From positions 1 through 46,201 of the forward strand of contig CABIXM010000027.1 of NCBI GenBank assembly GCA_902362725.1: DNA of 46,201 nucleotides. The letters are read 5' to 3'. This DNA comes from Clostridiaceae bacterium (GTDB lineage: Bacteria > Bacillota > Clostridia > Lachnospirales > Lachnospiraceae). Made by a program: the position numbers and the translations under genes. The notes beneath the pieces were generated by a model, which did no database searches, had not been told where the DNA came from, and saw only the letters and a list, made by a program, of their open reading frames with translations. Below are positions 18,454 through 27,270 of this stretch, piece by piece. Numbering within the stretch: position 1 is the first letter of the stretch; each line of letters opens with the position of its first letter.

Positions 18454-19626
18454 TTACATAGCTGCTAACATACCTGCGCAAATACTTGCCAGCAACACAG
18501 ATACAAAGGTAACGCTGGTAAAGCCGCCCACCAGCATCATCGGAACCATTCGGCTTGCAATAACCTTACGCTCCTCCTTATCCTCTATAACATTATCGAT
18601 AGCTTCTTCTGTCAACATGACATTTACCGGGAATCCGTGATAACAGGTTAGAATAATACCCATACACATGTCAAAAGTAATATCTTTGAAAACCTTACTT
18701 GCCACAAATGCCATGATAAACATACCAATGGTAGAAATTACTGCCAGTCCCAGGATTTTAAAGAACAGAGAGAAAAATACATCTGGGGTTGCCGCAGAAA
18801 AGCAGCCAAAGAGATACGCCAACATAAAAGTCATGCAGATACCGTTAGCTTTGGCCTTGCCAAGCGCGTCTGCCTCCAGAAATCCAGTCGCAGAAGCCAG
18901 AAAACCTAAGATCAGGCAGGCAACCAGACGATTCAATCCTGTTATATTCTGAATCCAGATGGAAACTACGGCAATGGCCGTCAGTTTCAGAAGAATCACC
19001 GTCGGGCTTGAAAATTTCTGCAGTTTTACGAAAGGCTTAAATTTAAATTTATCGCCGTCCTCTGCCATGGTATGCGCAGTCAGATTGCCGGACTTATACT
19101 GTACGCCCAGTCTTTTTGCTTCTCGCCGGAGTACCACGCCTGTAAGCGGATAGCCAATCAGGATCTGTGTCGTTCCGGCAATCAGCGCTGCCACCGCCAC
19201 ATTTGGAAGATTCAGTTCCTCAGCCGCCTGCTGAATCACAATTAACGCTCCGGAACCACCTGCAAAGCTGGATACCGTGGAAAGTACCAATTCTTTTCCA
19301 AATAACAACATACCAATGGTAAAGCTGGTCAGACAAATTCCGATAACACCAATACAGGCGATCAGAATTGTTTTCCATTGACGCTTCATCTCTGCCACCG
19401 GAATACTGGTTGCCATATTGGTGATGCAATAGAAAGTACAGATCGTATACATGGTAGCAATACCGCTGTTCTGTACAATGTCCTTGGGCAGAATTGTCCA
19501 AAATCCGACAATATAACCCAGCGCCAGAATCAAAGCCGACGGAATCTTACCCTTTGTCAGCTTAGATACAATTTCGGCAAATCCCATGATTGCAAGAATG
19601 AACAATAGTGATAACATTTGTGTCAT
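18454..19626 (-). CDS. Putative secondary transporter, GltS/ESS-like
   Basis: About 390 aa with roughly ten to eleven hydrophobic segments and no signal peptide. FAGGSGALIVIQQAAEEL followed by AALIAGTTQILIGYPLTGVVLRREAKR resembles the re-entrant core of Na+/glutamate (ESS) carriers, but I cannot assign it to a named subfamily. The ATG at 19626 has AAGGAG 9 nt before it; an ATG at 19635 lies directly against the Shine-Dalgarno. It is co-transcribed with the amidohydrolase, from a promoter with two palindromes downstream of the -10. Substrate is inferred to be an amide-linked amino acid. Confidence 0.7.
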   Translation of the reverse strand: MTQMLSLLFILAIMGFAEIVSKLTKGKIPSALILALGYIVGFWTILPKDIVQNSGIATMYTICTFYCITNMATSIPVAEMKRQWKTILIACIGVIGICLTSFTIGMLLFGKELVLSTVSSFAGGSGALIVIQQAAEELNLPNVAVAALIAGTTQILIGYPLTGVVLRREAKRLGVQYKSGNLTAHTMAEDGDKFKFKPFVKLQKFSSPTVILLKLTAIAVVSIWIQNITGLNRLVACLILGFLASATGFLEADALGKAKANGICMTFMLAYLFGCFSAATPDVFFSLFFKILGLAVISTIGMFIMAFVASKVFKDITFDMCMGIILTCYHGFPVNVMLTEEAIDNVIEDKEERKVIASRMVPMMLVGGFTSVTFVSVLLASICAGMLAAM

Positions 19627-19650
19627 AACATCCATCTCCTTCGCATGTCA

Positions 19651-19722
19651 TATTCTAGAATAATAACTAGAATATATTCTATTTTTATTCTGTATTATAC
19701 ACTTTATCATAGTAATGTGCAA
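19651..19722 (-). promoter_or_regulatory. Permease/amidohydrolase promoter with two palindromic operators
   Basis: TTGCAC (19717-19722), 17 bp, TATAAT (19694-19699) on the minus strand. TATTCTAGAATA (19651-19662) and TAGAATATATTCTA (19668-19681) are perfect palindromes between the -10 and the start codon. They share the half-site TAGAATA. The TetR gene just upstream is the obvious candidate to bind them. Confidence 0.8.
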
Positions 19723-19748
19723 GAGTAATTTTAAAAATATAAATGTTC

Positions 19749-19786
19749 AAAAAAAGCACGTACAAAGCTTTTTACTCTGTCGTGCT
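19749..19786 (-). terminator. Terminator of the aroK-nitroreductase-tetR operon
   Basis: On the minus strand AGCACG and CGTGCT pair (19755-19760 with 19781-19786) with an inner AAAGCTTT. TTTTTTT follows. It lies just after the tetR stop. Confidence 0.72.
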
Positions 19787-19792
19787 CTTTGC

Positions 19793-20392
19793 TTATTTTG
19801 TTATAATTTTCATAAAATCTTCTGTGTATTGCTCCATGCGTTTCATACCATCGAAATTGCCATGCTGCACTGTCCACCAGTGCAGAGTGCCACGGAAGAT
19901 GGTAATCAGAAACCGCGCATAATATTCTTCTCCTCTGGGACAGTCAAACACTCCCTGTTCTATCCCGGACTTCAGTGTCAGCACAAGCTCCTGAAAGCTA
20001 ACGCTCCGCTCGTGCACCAGATTGATTTCTTTTTCACCGCTAGTCTGAGCGCAGGAGAGCCGCAGAAATGGGAGTCCCCATTCCAGACTGTAGCGCATCA
20101 TTTCCCTTGTAATAGATTTCAGACGCGCAACTGGTTCTTCCGGCATTATTAATAATTCTTTTTCCATATGTGTATCAAAAAAAAGATACAGATCGGAGGT
20201 TACTTCCTCTTTACTTTTATAAAAATGGTAAAAGGATCCCACAGACACCGAAGCCAGATGACAGACATCCTGTACCGTATAGGCATCCCCATACTGGTTA
20301 ACCAGCTGATAAGTGGCATCAAAAATCCGTTTTCGTGTCTCCAGACTTTTCTTCTGACGCGGTGACAGTTCTTTTTCTATCATTCGGTTCAT
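19793..20392 (-). CDS. TetR/AcrR-family transcriptional regulator
   Basis: A 199-aa regulator. The N-terminal HTH is clear: RKRIFDATYQLVNQYGDAYTVQDVCHLASVSVGSFYHFYKSKEEV (about 18-62), followed by a variable all-helical ligand domain. Its ATG overlaps the nitroreductase stop codon (ATGA), so it is translationally coupled to that gene. Downstream and in the same direction lie the palindrome-bearing promoter and the permease/amidohydrolase pair, its likely target. Ligand unknown. Confidence 0.9.
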   Translation of the reverse strand: MNRMIEKELSPRQKKSLETRKRIFDATYQLVNQYGDAYTVQDVCHLASVSVGSFYHFYKSKEEVTSDLYLFFDTHMEKELLIMPEEPVARLKSITREMMRYSLEWGLPFLRLSCAQTSGEKEINLVHERSVSFQELVLTLKSGIEQGVFDCPRGEEYYARFLITIFRGTLHWWTVQHGNFDGMKRMEQYTEDFMKIITK

Positions 20393-20973
20393 TTTGCCTC
20401 CAATACCAGGTCTTTCAGACTCCGCTTAGGAACATAATGGGTGTCCTCCGCGTCCCGGTAATATTCTGTACTTCCATCTTCTCCCACATCAATCAATACT
20501 ACTTTTTCCGCAGGCTTACCAAGCGCCACAATCAGGTTCGGCTCCACGCCCTCCGGCAGATTCAGCAGTTCCTTCAGCTGAGGCTTATAGAAGCTTCCAA
20601 TCATACAGCCGCCAAAGCCTTTTTCTACTGCGGCCAACAGCATAGTCTGGGCCACCACGCCCACATCCCGTTGGAACCGAGTAGTGTTAGAGCTGATGTT
20701 CATATCCTGACAAATGATAATGAAGGCAGCAGGCTCCTTGCCCGGATGAGGTAGCTGCATGTCCTTCAGCGCCTTGGCCCACATGGTCAGGAGCAGAATC
20801 TGCTCCACCTCTTCCTTTTCCCAGGCAATATAGTATCGCAGAGGCTGTTCGTTGACGCTGGATGCTGTGTAACGTGTCAGGTCAACCAGATCCAGAAGAT
20901 CATCTCTGGTAAGACGCACCTTGGGATCATAGCCGCGGTAACTGCGGTTTTTTATAACTAACTCTTTTAACAT
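20389..20973 (-). CDS. Nitroreductase family protein (second)
   Basis: A 194-aa FMN oxidoreductase. LVIKNRSYRGYDPKVRLTRDDLLDLVDLTRYTASSVNEQPLRYYI is the N-terminal FMN site, and AAVEKGFGGCMIGSFY is the second conserved block. The ATG at 20973 has GGAGGAGC 7 nt upstream and lies inside the last codons of aroK (7-nt overlap). Short-chain nitroreductases of this type lack a clear physiological substrate. It is unlike the nitroreductase at 8357 in length and sequence, so not a recent duplicate. Confidence 0.88.
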   Translation of the reverse strand: MLKELVIKNRSYRGYDPKVRLTRDDLLDLVDLTRYTASSVNEQPLRYYIAWEKEEVEQILLLTMWAKALKDMQLPHPGKEPAAFIIICQDMNISSNTTRFQRDVGVVAQTMLLAAVEKGFGGCMIGSFYKPQLKELLNLPEGVEPNLIVALGKPAEKVVLIDVGEDGSTEYYRDAEDTHYVPKRSLKDLVLEAK

Positions 20974-21491
20974 GCTGTATGCTCCTCCCATCTCTGTACG
21001 TTTTCTATCAGTTCACTGCAGATGGCTGCCGTGTTCTTGCCGTCGGTTGCAATGGTCAAATCAGCCGCCGCTTCGTACTTGTCCCGGCGTTTGTCCAGAA
21101 GCTCCGCGATATACGCTGCAGTCTTGTGATTCTCCAGAAGTGGACGGTCATGGCTGTGTTTTACCCGCTCTAAAATGGTTTCCGGTTCCGCGGTCAACAG
21201 AACGATGACGCCGCTTTTCTTCATTTCCTCCACGTTGCACTCCCGCATGGGGGTGCCTCCGCCGCAGGAGACGATGACATCATTTTTCTGCTGCAGCTCC
21301 ACCAAAAGGCCCGTCTCCAGCTCTCGGAAATAAGGCTCGCCTTTTTTCTCGAAAATCTCCGATATGGGCATGCCCTCCCGCTTTACAATCAGCTCGTCCA
21401 TCTCCACTACTTCCCGGGACAGCCGCCTGCCCAGAGCCGCGGAAATGGTGCTCTTTCCGGTTCCCATAAATCCTATCAGAAATATATTCAA
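20967..21491 (-). CDS. aroK: Shikimate kinase
   Basis: A 174-aa P-loop kinase that phosphorylates shikimate at O3 in the aromatic amino acid pathway. Walker A is GFMGTGKST (8-16), the DE of the shikimate site is in EMDELI, R60 region GEPYFRELE, and SCGGGTPMR carries the substrate-binding glycines. The start is TTG with GGGAGG 8 nt before it. First gene of aroK-nitroreductase-tetR, apart from the rest of the shikimate pathway. Promoter TTGACG-17-TAAAAT at 21521-21549. Confidence 0.95.
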   Translation of the reverse strand: MNIFLIGFMGTGKSTISAALGRRLSREVVEMDELIVKREGMPISEIFEKKGEPYFRELETGLLVELQQKNDVIVSCGGGTPMRECNVEEMKKSGVIVLLTAEPETILERVKHSHDRPLLENHKTAAYIAELLDKRRDKYEAAADLTIATDGKNTAAICSELIENVQRWEEHTAC

Positions 21492-21520
21492 TGTTTTATC
21501 CTCCCTGTAAACTCTGTTTT

Positions 21521-21549
21521 ATTTTAGTACATCTGTACTTTTCCGTCAA
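21521..21549 (-). promoter_or_regulatory. aroK promoter with palindromic spacer
   Basis: TTGACG (21544-21549), 17 bp, TAAAAT (21521-21526) on the minus strand. The spacer holds the inverted repeat AGTACA-TC-TGTACT (21526-21539, plus-strand reading), which may bind a regulator. Confidence 0.7.
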
Positions 21550-21610
21550 ACTGAATTTCTATTTGGGCTTTCATCGAGAATCCAAGATGGACATTTCTAT
21601 CCGGGAAATC

Positions 21611-21650
21611 AGATAGAGAGTATCTATGGTTTCATAGATACTCTCTATCT
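21611..21650 (-). terminator. Perfect 18-bp hairpin after the amidase gene
   Basis: AGATAGAGAGTATCTATG pairs perfectly with its complement across a GTTT loop. No U-run follows in either direction, so it is an atypical terminator or an RNA-end stabiliser. It lies 21 bp past the amidase stop. Confidence 0.55.
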
Positions 21651-21670
21651 TTAACATGCTCATCATAAAA

Positions 21671-22429
21671 TTAACGGTTCAAAGTGGCAAGCACGCCCTT
21701 GGCAATGCCCTTGGCTACACTGTTCTCATAGACGTCGTCCGCCAGGCTGCTACCCTCGCTCTCGTTGCTCAGATAACCGGCTTCCACCAGAACGGCCGGC
21801 ATATCCGTATCATTTACGATGGAGAAATCACAGGAACGGCTTCCCTGATCCTTCGCGCCGGTCTCCTTTACCAGAGCCGCGTCGATATTCTCCGCCAGAG
21901 ATTTACTTTCTTTGTCGCCGTCCGCGTAATTGACCCGCACGCCGCTTACGGTGCTGTCATCCTCCGCGTAATTGCAGTGTACGCTGACCAGCAGATCCGC
22001 GCCGGAACCATTGGCAATCGCCACACGCTCCTCCTTGGATACATGGGAATCATCCTCCCGGGTCATCACCACCTGATAACCCTGGCTCTCCAGCATCACT
22101 TTCAACTTCGCGCAGATGTTCAAATCCACCTCTTTCTCTTCGATGGCCGCGCTGCTCATACCGGTATCCTCGCCGCCGTGGCCAGGATCCAACACGATTA
22201 CATAGTTACTTCCCTGCGCCGGGATCGTGGCGCTGCTTTTACCACCCATCAGCTTCGAAACCGCAAATAGAATGCCGCCCACGATAGCCACAGCCACCAA
22301 TATCATTGCCACGATAAGAAGTGCCCGGCGACGCTTTCTGCGTTTCAGTTCTTCCTGCCGCCGTCGCCTGGCTGCCGCTCTGTGCCGACGCTCCGCCGGG
22401 CTCATTTCGTGCTTGTCGTTTGTGTCCAT
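21671..22429 (-). CDS. N-acetylmuramoyl-L-alanine amidase, membrane-anchored
   Basis: About 252 aa. A very basic cytoplasmic N-terminus (RRHRAAARRRRQEELKRRKRRR) precedes one transmembrane helix near 38-60. After that comes an Amidase_3 zinc domain: VIVLDPGHGGEDTG, the NICAKLKVMLESQGYQVVMTR block, LLVSVHCNYAED (H ligand) and MPAVLVEAGYLSNESE (catalytic Glu). It cleaves the amide between MurNAc and the stem peptide. The ATG at 22429 is preferred; a longer frame to 22498 overlaps the previous gene. Second gene after the beta-CASP nuclease. Confidence 0.92.
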   Translation of the reverse strand: MDTNDKHEMSPAERRHRAAARRRRQEELKRRKRRRALLIVAMILVAVAIVGGILFAVSKLMGGKSSATIPAQGSNYVIVLDPGHGGEDTGMSSAAIEEKEVDLNICAKLKVMLESQGYQVVMTREDDSHVSKEERVAIANGSGADLLVSVHCNYAEDDSTVSGVRVNYADGDKESKSLAENIDAALVKETGAKDQGSRSCDFSIVNDTDMPAVLVEAGYLSNESEGSSLADDVYENSVAKGIAKGVLATLNR

Positions 22430-22445
22430 CCGATTAGTCCCCCTG

Positions 22446-24050
22446 TTATTTTTCCCATTTATCGCAAAGAGCCTGGATCTGATCCGCCAGCTTCGCAATA
22501 TCCTTATTTGTCCAGCCCTTACACTGGTCGATGAGACGCGTCAGGCGCCTGCCTGCCTCCACCAGACGATCGTAGACGGTCGTACCGGCCTTGGCGCTCT
22601 TGCGCTGCTCTTTCACAATGCGTTCACGATTGCCCTCGGCGATCCGGCTGTTGGTGGCCAGATCCCAGACCTCTCCGGTATAGGGTGCAGTGGTCGTAAA
22701 GCCGTAGTCGTCATGCAGGCAGGCCGCAAAGGTATCGCAGACCTGATCCTCGCCGTGTACCACGAAAACCCGCTGGGGCTTGGTTCGGAAGCCCTGCATC
22801 CAGGCAATCAGACCTTCCTTGTCCGCATGGCCGCTAATACCGGCCAGCACCTCAATATGGGCCCTGACCTCCACAGGTTCGCCAAAAAGCTTCACCTCCG
22901 AAGCGCCCTCCACCAGAGAACGTCCCAGGGTGCCGATGGCCTGATAGCCCACGAAGAGCACCGTGCTCTCCGGCCGCCACAGGTTGTGCTTCAGATGGTG
23001 GCGGATACGTCCCGCCTCGCACATACCAGACGCAGAGAGGATAACTTTCGGTTCATCGTCGAAATTGATCATCTTCGACTCGTCACTGGTAATCGACAGG
23101 CTTAAGCCCGGAAAGCTGATGGGATTGACGCCCGTTTTCACCAGCGCCAGTGTTTCCTCGTCGAAGCACTCGTACATATTTTTATTGAAAATGGTGGTCG
23201 CCTGCACTGCCAGCGGGCTGTCCACGTAGACCTTGAAACCGTCATGACCGTGAATCAGCTTCTTTGCCTTGATTTCCCTCAGAAAATACAGCATTTCCTG
23301 GGTTCGCCCCACTGCAAAGGACGGAATCACCACATTGCCGCCCCGGTCAAAGGTCTCCTGAATAATCCGGGTCAGCTCTTTTACATAATCCGGCTTGGGC
23401 CCATGGCTGCGATCTCCATAGGTGGATTCAATCAGCACATAATCTGCCGTATTCACATGAGCCGGATCCTTTAAAATTGGCTGATGCAGGTTGCCCACAT
23501 CTCCGGAGAATACCAGCTTCTTCTCGACACCGTTTTCCTGGAGCCAAACCTCGATACAGGCTGATCCCAGCAGATGTCCCACATCCGTAAAACGGATATC
23601 GATACCGTCTGTCAGATGAATCCGTTCTCCATAGGGGCAGCCACAGAAGAGTTTTGAAGCGCCGTCCGCATCCGCAATGGTATATAGCGGTACATATTCG
23701 GGCTTTCCGGCGCGCTTTGCCTTCCGATTCCGCCATTCGGCCTCAAACTCCTGGATGTGGGCACTGTCCCGAAGCATGATCTCGCAGAGATCACTGGTGG
23801 CATAGGTGGAAAAGATCGTTCCCTTAAAGCCACGCTTATAAAGCAACGGCAGCAGTCCCGAATGATCAATGTGCGCATGGGTCAGCAACACATAGTCGAT
23901 ATCCGCAGGATTCACCGGAATTTCCTGATTTTCGTAGATATCCGGTCCCTGTTCCATACCGCAGTCTACAAGTATCACCTTTTTACAGGCCTCAAGCATA
24001 TGACAGCTTCCCGTCACCTCGTGATCCGCGCCAAGAAATGTAAGCTTCAT
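22446..24050 (-). CDS. MBL-fold beta-CASP ribonuclease-like protein
   Basis: A 534-aa protein with a metallo-beta-lactamase domain (LTHAHIDHSGLLPLLYKRGF gives the HxHxDH zinc motif), a beta-CASP insert (FAVGRTQEMLYFLREI) and the C-terminal RNA-specificity domain (GISGHADKEGLIAWMQGF, VFVVHGEDQ). This is the group of CPSF73/YSH1-like bacterial exoribonucleases. Biological substrate in this host is unknown. The N-terminal MKLTFLGADHEVTGSCHML is typical. A strong promoter lies upstream, and the amidase gene follows by 16 bp. Confidence 0.92.
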   Translation of the reverse strand: MKLTFLGADHEVTGSCHMLEACKKVILVDCGMEQGPDIYENQEIPVNPADIDYVLLTHAHIDHSGLLPLLYKRGFKGTIFSTYATSDLCEIMLRDSAHIQEFEAEWRNRKAKRAGKPEYVPLYTIADADGASKLFCGCPYGERIHLTDGIDIRFTDVGHLLGSACIEVWLQENGVEKKLVFSGDVGNLHQPILKDPAHVNTADYVLIESTYGDRSHGPKPDYVKELTRIIQETFDRGGNVVIPSFAVGRTQEMLYFLREIKAKKLIHGHDGFKVYVDSPLAVQATTIFNKNMYECFDEETLALVKTGVNPISFPGLSLSITSDESKMINFDDEPKVILSASGMCEAGRIRHHLKHNLWRPESTVLFVGYQAIGTLGRSLVEGASEVKLFGEPVEVRAHIEVLAGISGHADKEGLIAWMQGFRTKPQRVFVVHGEDQVCDTFAACLHDDYGFTTTAPYTGEVWDLATNSRIAEGNRERIVKEQRKSAKAGTTVYDRLVEAGRRLTRLIDQCKGWTNKDIAKLADQIQALCDKWEK

Positions 24051-24094
24051 AGTCTCATCTCCCTAAAATATAGATACCGTTTTTTGTTATCTTC

Positions 24095-24123
24095 ATTATA
24101 CCGTTTGGTATATAAAAAAACAA
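24095..24123 (-). promoter_or_regulatory. Promoter of the beta-CASP nuclease/amidase operon
   Basis: TTGTTT (24118-24123), 17 bp, TATAAT (24095-24100) on the minus strand. The palindrome TATACC-GTTT-GGTATA (24097-24112) overlaps the -10, and ACGGTAT is repeated once more downstream. This could be an operator. Confidence 0.72.
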
Positions 24124-24146
24124 TGCTCTTTCGAAAATTTTAAGGA

Positions 24147-24977
24147 TTAAACAGCCAGGTTTTGAAGCTCTGCGATCTCTTTCGCCCAGCCTGCGTCGTC
24201 ATTGGGCGTCTCCAGGATAAAGGGCAGATTCTTCAGGACTGGATGATTGATAATCCGGGTGAAGGCCTCCCAGCCGATGTATCCCTCGCCGATGCGGGCA
24301 TGGCGGTCCTTGTGACTACCGCGATCGTTCAGACTGTCGTTCAGATGGATGGCTTTCAGGCGGCCAAGGCCGATGGATTTGTCAAATTCTGTAAGAACTC
24401 CGTCCAGATTTCCGACGATATCGTAGCCTGCGTCCCATACATGGCAGGTATCCAGGCAGACGCCCATTTTCTGTGAAAGCTCTGTTCGGTCCAGAATCTC
24501 CCGCAGCTCCTCAAAGCTTCGGCCCACCTCGCTGCCTTTTCCCGCCATGGTCTCCAGAAGCACCGTCGTGGTCATGTCCGGATAAAGAGATGCGTTCAGC
24601 ATCTCAGAAATGAGCCGGATGCCCTCTTCCGCGCCCTGTCCCACATGACTACCGGGATGAAAATTGTAATCATTGCCGGGCGTATATTCCATACGCTTCA
24701 AATCGTCCCGAAAGGCTTCTCCGGCGAAGCGGCGGGTATCTGCTTTATTCGAGCAGGCATTCAAAGTATAGGGCGCATGGGCTACGATTTTTCCATAGCC
24801 CCGCTCCTGCCAAAGTATCCGAAACCGCTCCACGTCCTCCGGCACGATGGCCTTGGCGCTGCCGCCCCGTGGATTGCGGGTGAAAAACGCAAAAGTATTA
24901 GCTCCCAGCTTCAGGGCCTGCTTTCCCATGGCCTCATAGCCCTTGGCCGATGAGATATGACTTCCTATCTGCAGCAT
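24147..24977 (-). CDS. nfo: Deoxyribonuclease IV (AP endonuclease)
   Basis: A 276-aa TIM-barrel enzyme of AP endonuclease family 2. It cuts 5' to abasic sites in base-excision repair. [58 protein letters not shown] and [25 protein letters not shown] hold the trinuclear-zinc ligands in order. Full length. Last gene of the miaB operon, 10 bp after the zinc-ribbon gene. Confidence 0.97.
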   Translation of the reverse strand: MLQIGSHISSAKGYEAMGKQALKLGANTFAFFTRNPRGGSAKAIVPEDVERFRILWQERGYGKIVAHAPYTLNACSNKADTRRFAGEAFRDDLKRMEYTPGNDYNFHPGSHVGQGAEEGIRLISEMLNASLYPDMTTTVLLETMAGKGSEVGRSFEELREILDRTELSQKMGVCLDTCHVWDAGYDIVGNLDGVLTEFDKSIGLGRLKAIHLNDSLNDRGSHKDRHARIGEGYIGWEAFTRIINHPVLKNLPFILETPNDDAGWAKEIAELQNLAV

Positions 24978-24987
24978 ATGCTCTCCT

Positions 24988-25968
24988 TTACAGGGTATAG
25001 TCTTTCAATGTTACACTGACCCAGCCCTTTCCATAGTCTTCGCTCTCATAATTGAAGCCTGCTTCCAACCCCACTGGAGAATAAAAGTATGCAGCTTCCT
25101 CCGGATCGGACAAAAGCTTTAACAGCTCCTCATCGCTGCTGTTGGTCACGAAATCTACGCCGCCGTTCTGGGTCTGATCCTGCGCCCGGAACCGCATCAC
25201 CAGTTCCTCATCGATCTCTGCCATTTCTGACGGTGCCAGTTGCTCGCCGGTCTCAATCCGGAAATTCACAGCTGTCATTCTGGGCAGGGTACCGTTTTCC
25301 TCAGACAGGCGGTGCTGAAATACCACGCTGATTTTCTCCTCATCCATGTAGGTCACATAGCCACTGGAGGTCACACCATCCGGATAACTCCGGTAAGAAT
25401 CCTTATACTGCTCCGCTGCCCGCTTAATCGCCGCATTGATGACATCGTAGCTTCTGCCGTCCTCTTTATCCCGCAGCTCTGGATAAGTCACATTATAACT
25501 GGTATTATCCTCAGTTGCAGTGGCAAACCGGGATTCAGTCAGCCAGTCGATGGTATAAGACACATCCGGATCGATGGTATCCACGATCTCCTTATAGTAA
25601 GGATCATCTGCCGACGGTTCATAGTCATCGGAATCATCGTAATAATCGCCGTAGTCATCACTGTAATCTGAACTGCCTGAATTACCCAGGGTATCCTGGG
25701 CTGTATTCAGAATAAGCCGATTCACATTGAGCGTCACAATGAGCAGTGCCGCAAGCAGCAATACCGCGCCGAGAATACTTAACGCAATTACCCAGCCCCT
25801 GGTCTTCTTTTTTCTGGGCGTGTTTCTGGTTCCATATCCCATTCCATTGCCGGAATAGGATGCCTGTCCGCCGCCAAAGCATCCACTGTAACCGCAGCTT
25901 CTACAGACGCCGTCCTGCATCAGAGCTCCGCAGCGCGGGCAAAAATCAAAATCTCTGTTTTCACTCAT
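24988..25968 (-). CDS. Zinc-ribbon membrane protein with DUF3298/RsiV-like domain
   Basis: A 326-aa protein. The N-terminus has a zinc ribbon, [21 protein letters not shown] (9-29). A basic stretch RKKKTRG precedes one transmembrane helix (about 54-80). A very acidic linker ([21 protein letters not shown], 100-122) follows. The extracellular C-terminal part ([26 protein letters not shown]..., FRIETGEQL) resembles DUF3298/DUF4163 proteins such as RsiV. That resemblance is by eye only. Its ATG overlaps the stop of the HD gene (ATGA). It may sense an envelope signal, but no function is established. Confidence 0.7.
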   Translation of the reverse strand: MSENRDFDFCPRCGALMQDGVCRSCGYSGCFGGGQASYSGNGMGYGTRNTPRKKKTRGWVIALSILGAVLLLAALLIVTLNVNRLILNTAQDTLGNSGSSDYSDDYGDYYDDSDDYEPSADDPYYKEIVDTIDPDVSYTIDWLTESRFATATEDNTSYNVTYPELRDKEDGRSYDVINAAIKRAAEQYKDSYRSYPDGVTSSGYVTYMDEEKISVVFQHRLSEENGTLPRMTAVNFRIETGEQLAPSEMAEIDEELVMRFRAQDQTQNGGVDFVTNSSDEELLKLLSDPEEAAYFYSPVGLEAGFNYESEDYGKGWVSVTLKDYTL

Positions 25969-26555
25969 TGTTCTTCTCCTGTCAGTTCATCCAGATTTTT
26001 ACCGTAAGCATCAATAAAATAAGTAAAAAATAATTCCGCCTCTTCCACATCCAGTGCATGAAGCTGCTTTAATGTGGTCTCCCTGGCACGGACAAATTCC
26101 CGGTTACCTGTTCCCTCTTCCTCAATGCACTTAATATAGGCTGACAGCTTGTCCGCCGCCTTTACAAGCTTCCAGAGATAGGCGTCCTCATCCTGCCTGG
26201 TAAAAAGGCGTTCATAGGAGACGCGCATTTCCTCCGGGAGCATGGAAAGCAGGGTCTGTCCCGCCTTTTCCTCTATATCCTGGTAGGTATGCCGAATCTC
26301 CGGATTATAATACTTGATAGGCGTCGGCATATCTCCGGTGATGATCTCCGTCGCATCGTGATAAAGGCCAAGTACCGCCGCTCGTTCTGCGTTCAGCTCC
26401 TTTCCCAGATACGTATTGCCAAGGATGGCCAGCGCATGGGCAATCATAGAAACCTCCAGACTGTGCTCACTTAAGTTCTCCGCCCGGGTATTGCGCATCA
26501 GCGCCCAACGGTCGATATATTTCATCCGGGACATCATGGCAAAATAATTATTCAT
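25965..26555 (-). CDS. YfbR-like HD-domain 5'-nucleotidase
   Basis: A 196-aa HD protein. MKYIDRWALMRNTRAENLSEHSLEVSMIAHAL gives the first His, GLYHDATEIITGDMPTPIKYYNPEI holds the HD pair, and DKLSAYIKCIEEEGTGN carries the last Asp ligand. This order matches YfbR deoxynucleoside 5'-monophosphatases. The start overlaps the C39-like gene by 8 bp, and the end overlaps the zinc-ribbon gene by 4 bp, so translation is coupled. Confidence 0.88.
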   Translation of the reverse strand: MNNYFAMMSRMKYIDRWALMRNTRAENLSEHSLEVSMIAHALAILGNTYLGKELNAERAAVLGLYHDATEIITGDMPTPIKYYNPEIRHTYQDIEEKAGQTLLSMLPEEMRVSYERLFTRQDEDAYLWKLVKAADKLSAYIKCIEEEGTGNREFVRARETTLKQLHALDVEEAELFFTYFIDAYGKNLDELTGEEQ

Positions 26556-27252
26556 GATTCTTCCTCTTTTTCTCCTGAATCAGGCAGATATTGCTGACCC
26601 AGAAGCTGCTGTACCGCTTCGCATAATCCAGATATTCCTGCCAGGAGATAAAGTACTCTTTTCCCCAGGAGGAAATCTGCAGGTAGCCGTTCTCCATACC
26701 GGTGACCACCACGTAGTGCGCTTTCGTCTCTGTATTTGGCAGATACACGCCGTTCTCCTGGCGGTAAAAGGTCAGCTTTTTCTTCTTCCAGAAGGGAATA
26801 TTCTGGCCCACTGCCAAAATCACCGGGTAGTCCCGGGACAGACTGTCCTGAATCCGCTCCAGCATTTTTCCGGAGCTTAAGCACCATCTGGCCCGCAGAT
26901 CGATCCGGTAATGACGAAAATATCGGTTCATGGCCCGCGGAATCTGAAAATTCGGCACGCCAAAACCCGGAATCACGCCCAGATAACGCTTGTTGATTTT
27001 TCTAAGATAACGCTCATAGCGGGGATAGGAAAGGCAGCCGTCCTCCCGGAGGATTCCGTACAGCAGATCCGTATTGCAGGACAACTGGTGAATGCCCAGA
27101 TAAGCCAGCACATCGCCAAGGGCCACCACACCGCAGCCATATCTGCGCATCATGCAGCCTGCAGCCCAGTTCTGATTTCCTCCGAAGGATTTCCCATCCT
27201 GCGTCTTAACCGCAAGATAGGTATGCCTTAGACAACAGCGTCTGTTCTCCAT
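26548..27252 (-). CDS. C39-like papain-fold peptidase homologue
   Basis: A 234-aa cytoplasmic-looking protein with no signal peptide. The pattern of NWAAGCMMRRYGCGVVALGDVLAYLG (a Gly-Cys-Gly nucleophile region), HYVVVTGMENGYLQISSWGKEYFISWQEYL (His, then Trp-Gly) matches the catalytic order of C39/papain-like cysteine peptidases. AGGAG lies 7 nt before the ATG. The substrate is unknown. Its place inside a miaB-nfo operon gives no clear hint. Confidence 0.65.
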   Translation of the reverse strand: MENRRCCLRHTYLAVKTQDGKSFGGNQNWAAGCMMRRYGCGVVALGDVLAYLGIHQLSCNTDLLYGILREDGCLSYPRYERYLRKINKRYLGVIPGFGVPNFQIPRAMNRYFRHYRIDLRARWCLSSGKMLERIQDSLSRDYPVILAVGQNIPFWKKKKLTFYRQENGVYLPNTETKAHYVVVTGMENGYLQISSWGKEYFISWQEYLDYAKRYSSFWVSNICLIQEKKRKNHE

Positions 27253-27270
27253 AGAAGTTCTCCTAGTCTC

